Assembly: GCA_947044365.1 (NCBI GenBank)
Contig: OX345641.1
Span: 5,357,847 to 5,421,846 of the forward strand
Direction of reading: 5' to 3'
From: Petrosia ficiformis
Lineage: Eukaryota > Porifera > Demospongiae > Haplosclerida > Petrosiidae
Length of the DNA: 64,000 nucleotides
This document shows positions 62,401 through 64,000 of the stretch, piece after piece. Below the pieces are notes generated by a model that was not told where the DNA came from, did no database searches, and was given only the letters and a program-made list of their open reading frames with translations. The translations under genes were made by a program, and so were the position numbers. Positions within the stretch are counted from its first letter, which is position 1. Each line of letters opens with the position of its first letter.

Positions 62401-62896
62401 CTGAATACCACATTTAATACACGTTATTAAATAAATAACATTTTTAGTACTACAAGTCATATTCATGTTAGGGCTTACTATATTATACGTTTTTTGTGTT
62501 AAATTGCTGGTGAATACATCACCTTCACACATATGACTACACATTTTACATCGATTACTTCCGCATTTATTTACCCTACATATATGTTTATCCTGGGTAG
62601 CATCAACCACATCCCTTCCCTGCAAATTGGGCTTCATGTTGTACATGTACATGTACATGTGTGTATATCCTAATGATACATACACACTAGTCTTCATCTT
62701 TTGTATTGTTTTTGTTAACTACAGATATTGCTGCTTTGTATGTTCAGAGACGTCAATTACATGAACAGTTTCGACAATATCAATTACAATATATGGATGC
62801 TATCAAATCTTCATCACTAGAAACCACTAGTCGAACAGGAAGAATAAGACAACAGCAAGAGGAACATAGAACATCACGTGAAATGAAAAGAAAAGT
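46584..62896 (+). CDS. BFR1 / proton-pump-interactor-like coiled-coil protein (3' end uncertain)
   Basis: Exons: 46584-46607 (MALVDST), 48270-48448, 49428-49583, 50278-50348, 51187-51288, 53187-53259, 54286-54424, 62725-62896. Each begins after AG and ends before GT, and all phases agree. The protein is almost wholly coiled coil, Lys/Glu/Gln-rich. The stretch KLESQVHTGQFSFNNERKLL followed by LEIESLKKAK, and further helices with NEQDELRNKK, resembles the hallmark segment of yeast BFR1 and plant proton pump interactors (short helix, TG-x-(L/F)-S, EK/ERK-LL-EI, then K-rich). BFR1 binds RNA on polysomes and the ER; by analogy this protein is cytoplasmic and scaffold-like. The frame is also open upstream to 46404, so the start is not certain. 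The last exon ends in GT|GTAAGT; a terminal exon at 63650-63680 (VGSEEGTLSV, stop) or a shorter one at 63628 is possible but weak. Intron 7 is 8.3 kb of transposons. Confidence 0.75.
46618..46665. repeat. TA microsatellite at the start of intron 1
   Basis: About 48 bp of pure alternating TA, starting only about ten bases after the first splice donor of the BFR1-like gene. Confidence 0.93.
51389..51541 (-). mobile_element. tRNA-derived SINE, copy 2 (internally deleted head)
   Basis: Same family as 12451-12602, reversed. The tail (GAAA)n and body precede the tRNA-like head at 51528-51473. The head lacks about 17 nt covering the anticodon arm, so it cannot fold as a tRNA. It lies in intron 5 of the BFR1-like gene. 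Confidence 0.85.
51661..51830 (-). mobile_element. tRNA-derived SINE, copy 3
   Basis: A full-length member, reversed, with a 73-nt tRNA-like head at 51810-51738. The anticodon loop reads CTGGAGT, and T-arm GGTTCGAATCC and A-box TAGCTCAGTTGG are intact. It lies about 120 bp from copy 2 in the same orientation; both begin with CATGATGTTATCAGAGATGT. Confidence 0.88.
53906..54210. mobile_element. hAT-type MITE with 8-bp target duplication
   Basis: It starts TAGGGATGGGCAATATTTTG and ends AATCGCCCATCCCTA. ATACAATG is present exactly on both sides (53898-53905 and 54211-54218). It is non-coding and lies in intron 6 of the BFR1-like gene, shortly before exon 7. Confidence 0.92.
54659..57247 (+). mobile_element. 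Nearly intact hAT DNA transposon with 8-bp target duplication
   Basis: The element begins CAGTGTTCCCCCC and ends GTGGGGAACACTG, an 11-bp terminal inverted repeat (CAGTGTTCCCC). It is flanked by a perfect 8-bp duplication TATGTACG (54651-54658 and 57248-57255), which marks a real and rather recent insertion. It carries one transposase coding region in the same orientation as the host BFR1-like gene and lies in its intron 7. Confidence 0.95.
54882..57026 (+). pseudogene. hAT transposase (TTF/BED-type zinc finger), two frameshifts
   Basis: Three successive frames make up one transposase of about 710 residues: 54882 to about 55260, about 55260 to 55830, and about 55832 to 57026. An N-terminal zinc finger of TTF/BED type is seen (YCKLCRKW...PC...RHYESKMHK). 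The catalytic RNase H-like domain follows with GLICDETTDLSTSK, FGSDGASTMTGKCNG, and after the second shift NCVAHRLALAVVEA. Next come KPSDTRWLACDEA, the helical insertion, NRFPEDD...AKIFDP, and the C-terminal dimerisation motif HSADCERGFSAMARIKNKLR. Each frame change is a single-base slip: near 55260 in an ATGGTGGT run, and near 55830 in the ATACATTAATT region. Otherwise the sequence is intact. Such proteins are close to the animal ZMYM6/ZNF862-type domesticated hAT group. Sequencing error could explain the shifts. Confidence 0.88.
57347..57900 (+). mobile_element. ZBED-type hAT remnant, internally deleted, with target duplication
   Basis: The ends TAAGGCTGAGCGATAG and GTATCGCGTAGCTCTA are imperfect inverted repeats. 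GTATGGAA flanks both sides exactly (57339-57346 and 57901-57908). Inside, about 57530-57730 holds a broken BED-finger start: WDKD, then in shifted frames CKLILKYSGNTTNLRFHLES. The rest of a transposase is missing. It is CpG-rich compared with its surroundings. Confidence 0.85.
58325..58546. mobile_element. Small MITE with 17-bp inverted ends
   Basis: AGTACCTGACTTTATTA at 58325-58341 is repeated exactly inverted at 58530-58546. The interior is non-coding. It lies in intron 7 of the BFR1-like gene. Confidence 0.65.
58596..58804. repeat. Perfect palindrome, 101-bp arms and 7-nt spacer
   Basis: The left arm 58596-58696 starts ATGAAGGTGAGTAAGCTGAC and ends in ACATGTAC. The spacer AGTACAT is at 58697-58703. 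The right arm 58704-58804 is the exact reverse complement of the left. It has no coding content. Confidence 0.95.
59856..61559 (-). CDS. Penelope-like reverse transcriptase (ORF2 part)
   Basis: 567 residues from the first Met; the frame is open about 12 codons further upstream. Visible motifs: VPADKATNN (thumb-side PLE signature), SLYWLPKLHKNPYGNRFIVA (polymerase region), FDFATLYTNIP (motif A-like), GIPMGTDCAPMLANLFLF (motif B, near residue 375) and FTVRYIDDLLTL with the catalytic YIDD (near residue 418), then SYLDLQI and LYDKRDAF. Length and order match the Penelope-like/telomerase-related RT family. No stop interrupts it, so it is unusually well preserved. It is joined to the upstream endonuclease frame by what looks like one extra T in a T5 run at about 61597-61601. 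Confidence 0.88.
   Translation of the reverse strand: MGTNGMCCNCNLSEFIYTPMGHVITGNLNIIKNDELRQLIKRGPSYRERNNIDWNLNNKLCKEAVIKYKEKWAAKENVDKRILNEWHYIVNSYIDRKVQYLKINCSNRYKKQVLKSKKCMEYLNNFHKEYILVPADKATNNVIIICKKYYLEVILKELDCNVSNTYTHCYIDTNNIVNEHLNYMKMNKIKVPIELHKLLSLYWLPKLHKNPYGNRFIVASNCCTTKPLSKLLTACFNTIMIHFSQYCDGIFRKTGVNCFWIIKNSQQVLKILHRVNTTSNAIPFDSFDFATLYTNIPHDSLKSNLKKLIKEAYKVRGAKYLRVNWQGIAHWSKIRSTSNCCTYIDQNELMDLLQYLVDNIYVEVGNKVFRQTIGIPMGTDCAPMLANLFLFFYEYNYMKNLLKNNSQLARKFSFTVRYIDDLLTLNNTAFDKEIPNIYPKELLLKRTTEEHNRLSYLDLQITIDNRKYITTLYDKRDAFGFDIVNLPYLDSNIPVRSAYGVYTSQLVRIGRICEDFTSFVDRHRLLTARLIKQGFSYSKLCITFIKFTKKHSQIFIKLGGTLRQHIE
61594..62697 (-). CDS. GIY-YIG endonuclease part of the Penelope-like element (ORF1 part)
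   Basis: 367 residues. A Cys cluster (about residues 40-57; CGSNRCKMC) precedes a GIY-YIG nuclease: VIYLITC (87-93), QYVGETSQSLRCR (99-111) and a downstream LEREEFWYREL supplying the metal-binding Glu. A basic linker KKRQHKRKRNK follows. The first 20 or so residues are translated from a TACATG repeat, so the true start may be the Met at residue 21. The frame ends in TAA; the sequence just past it continues in the next frame as FKRIIKDLDFDVGTN into the RT. Nuclease before RT is the permuted order described for Naiad/Chlamys-type Penelope-like elements. Confidence 0.82.
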   Translation of the reverse strand: MKTSVYVSLGYTHMYMYMYNMKPNLQGRDVVDATQDKHICRVNKCGSNRCKMCSHMCEGDVFTSNLTQKTYNIVSPNMNMTCSTKNVIYLITCIKCGIQYVGETSQSLRCRFNNHRNRLKHFCDLHLYNHFNSDGHTDKDIIIIPIEEVILDGSDNITLASKRLEREEFWYRELGSIYPYGLNDNVRKIGNISQKIGDGTIVYSLFNRQPRKYKKRQHKRKRNKLEPIHLQKQTIDLLKTYKSIHFSNNRRTYILGLPKKRLQEVLRIAEELILNNILHKRILLLVKDIVTYRCKPVIHNALIDTDINAKQRNYMNVFFHNKGIEMINLPQILNNKRVISSIPTFFTNRSPPLVSYSYTKSIANKNF

Positions 62897-64000
62897 GTAA
62901 GTAACGTTTTTTTTACATGTAGATGTGTGTCTGTATTCATTTATTTTGATCAAACACTTGCAATTAACCTGGTGTTTGTGTTAGATGTTGTCATACAATG
63001 TACATGAAGTTGAGTCATTAACCGATTAACAGGCGCGTGCGTGGGCGTTGACTTGCCCTCAAACGCCAAAGGCATCACAAAAATATCTACTAGACAGGGA
63101 AAACCCCTATAGATGACGAAGCAAGCGTCAAAACTGCATTTACAGTATTATAATATTGTAGAGCACGTGATGAGGAATCGAACGATGTTTTTCTTGAAGG
63201 GCTGTGATGAACTGGTGGAAAGTTATGTTTCTTTTTGTCTGAAAGTGTGTTATTACCCATTGTTTTACAACTAGAAAGCTTCCTAAAGCTCATGACAGAG
63301 GCTTTGGACACTGAAATACTGATGTGGAGCGCCTGGAATCACTCTGGACACTCTTGCCATATTAAAAGTATTTCATGTTATAAGTATGTTTAGATGTAAA
63401 GAAATGTTTTGCAGCTTGATAAATAATGATGATTGGGAATGTAGTGAGTTTATATTATATTATTAGTTGGTATATTTGAAAATGATATACAAAATTTAGA
63501 ATATATATATAATTATGTTTATAATTGTATATATTATATAATTATGCTATATAAAACTACTGTGCTTCCTCAGTGGCAAAAGAAATGTTAGCATTCATTA
63601 CCGTACCACTGTGTATCCCGTCTATAGGTATTGCTAATAATTATACTAGAGGCAGTGAAGAAGGAACACTGTCAGTGTAAAAGAGAAGAGGTGGATGGTA
63701 AAATAATATTAGTACAGTCTACTGGTGATGTTGTAAGGTGTAATGGTGGAGGATTCCCTTCATTGTTAGAGAGCTCACTGTTATCATTGTAAAAATCATC
63801 AATCTGTGCTATGTATCAGTGGATCATCACATTCAGTATTGCTGACCATCATTTTCAAGACATCATTTGTCTCAAATCTTTGTCTTCTGTGTCATACTTA
63901 TTTTACTTGTTTATTGAAATATTATTATAATAATCTAAACAGTGTAAACACACTGTAAAACCACGATAAATTTTCACACTGCAAAAACTCCATGTTTTCT
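62897..64000. other. Downstream part of the BFR1-like gene or its 3' flank, no clear exon
   Basis: It starts with a strong splice donor. No convincing further exon is visible. A weak candidate terminal exon is 63650-63680. A short CpG-containing patch lies at 63030-63060, and a TA-rich stretch at 63490-63555. Confidence 0.35.

Larger units (their letters stand above)
59400..62700 (-). mobile_element. Penelope-like retroelement with endonuclease upstream of RT (Naiad-like)
   Basis: A minus-strand element: GIY-YIG endonuclease region (62697-61594), then reverse transcriptase (61559-59856), then about 450 bp of 3' flank ending near AC and TA microsatellites at 59385-59435. It is antisense in intron 7 of the BFR1-like gene. 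Its 5' coding end reaches to within 28 bp of the splice acceptor of exon 62725-62896. A short TACATG run at 62640-62660 near the 5' end may be its insertion site. Ends are approximate. Confidence 0.8.

Overview
The window is eukaryotic, intron-rich, AT-rich nuclear DNA from an early-branching animal. A demosponge is the best guess, not a proof. Reasons: spliced genes with small exons and kilobase introns, GT..AG junctions in consistent phase, animal-type mobile elements (hAT, Penelope-like, tRNA-derived SINEs, hAT and mariner MITEs), a divergent tyrosine-kinase-like kinase of a sort abundant in sponges, and a very frequent self-complementary TACATG/ACATGT motif in introns and spacers. CpG is rare except in one promoter-like stretch and in young transposons.

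Layout. (1) 3-419 (+): C-terminal part of a kinase. (2) 4244-21775 (-): a complete 11-exon M20 peptidase closely resembling plant and amoeba acetylornithine deacetylase (435 residues, all splice phases agree). Its introns carry a dead hAT transposase, a SINE, a foldback element, MITEs and satellites. (3) 22361-23445 (-): broken remains of a D-cysteine desulfhydrase-like PLP enzyme. (4) 26050-27200 (-): a decayed LINE reverse transcriptase. (5) 27893-45818 (+): a putative membrane receptor or adaptor with a signal peptide, short ectodomain, one transmembrane helix and a cytoplasmic tail of about 830 residues holding 22 Tyr-x-x-(Val/Leu/Ile) motifs, some at ITAM spacing, between proline-rich and acidic blocks. 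A decayed integrase-type transposase and many MITEs lie in its introns. (6) A CpG-rich promoter-like stretch near 45980-46583, then 46584-62896 and probably beyond (+): a coiled-coil gene resembling yeast BFR1 and plant proton pump interactors. Its 8.3-kb seventh intron is a transposon nest: an almost intact hAT element with perfect 8-bp target duplications, a ZBED-type hAT remnant with target duplications, a perfect 101-bp-arm palindrome and an antisense Penelope-like element whose GIY-YIG endonuclease lies upstream of the reverse transcriptase.

How the genes relate. The three host genes do not form a pathway. The two enzyme loci side by side (acetylornithine deacetylase-like and D-cysteine desulfhydrase-like) both belong to amino-acid metabolism families better known from plants and bacteria. 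The receptor-like gene and the BFR1-like gene run head-to-tail, separated by about 770 bp. Mobile elements and their fragments account for most of the non-coding sequence.
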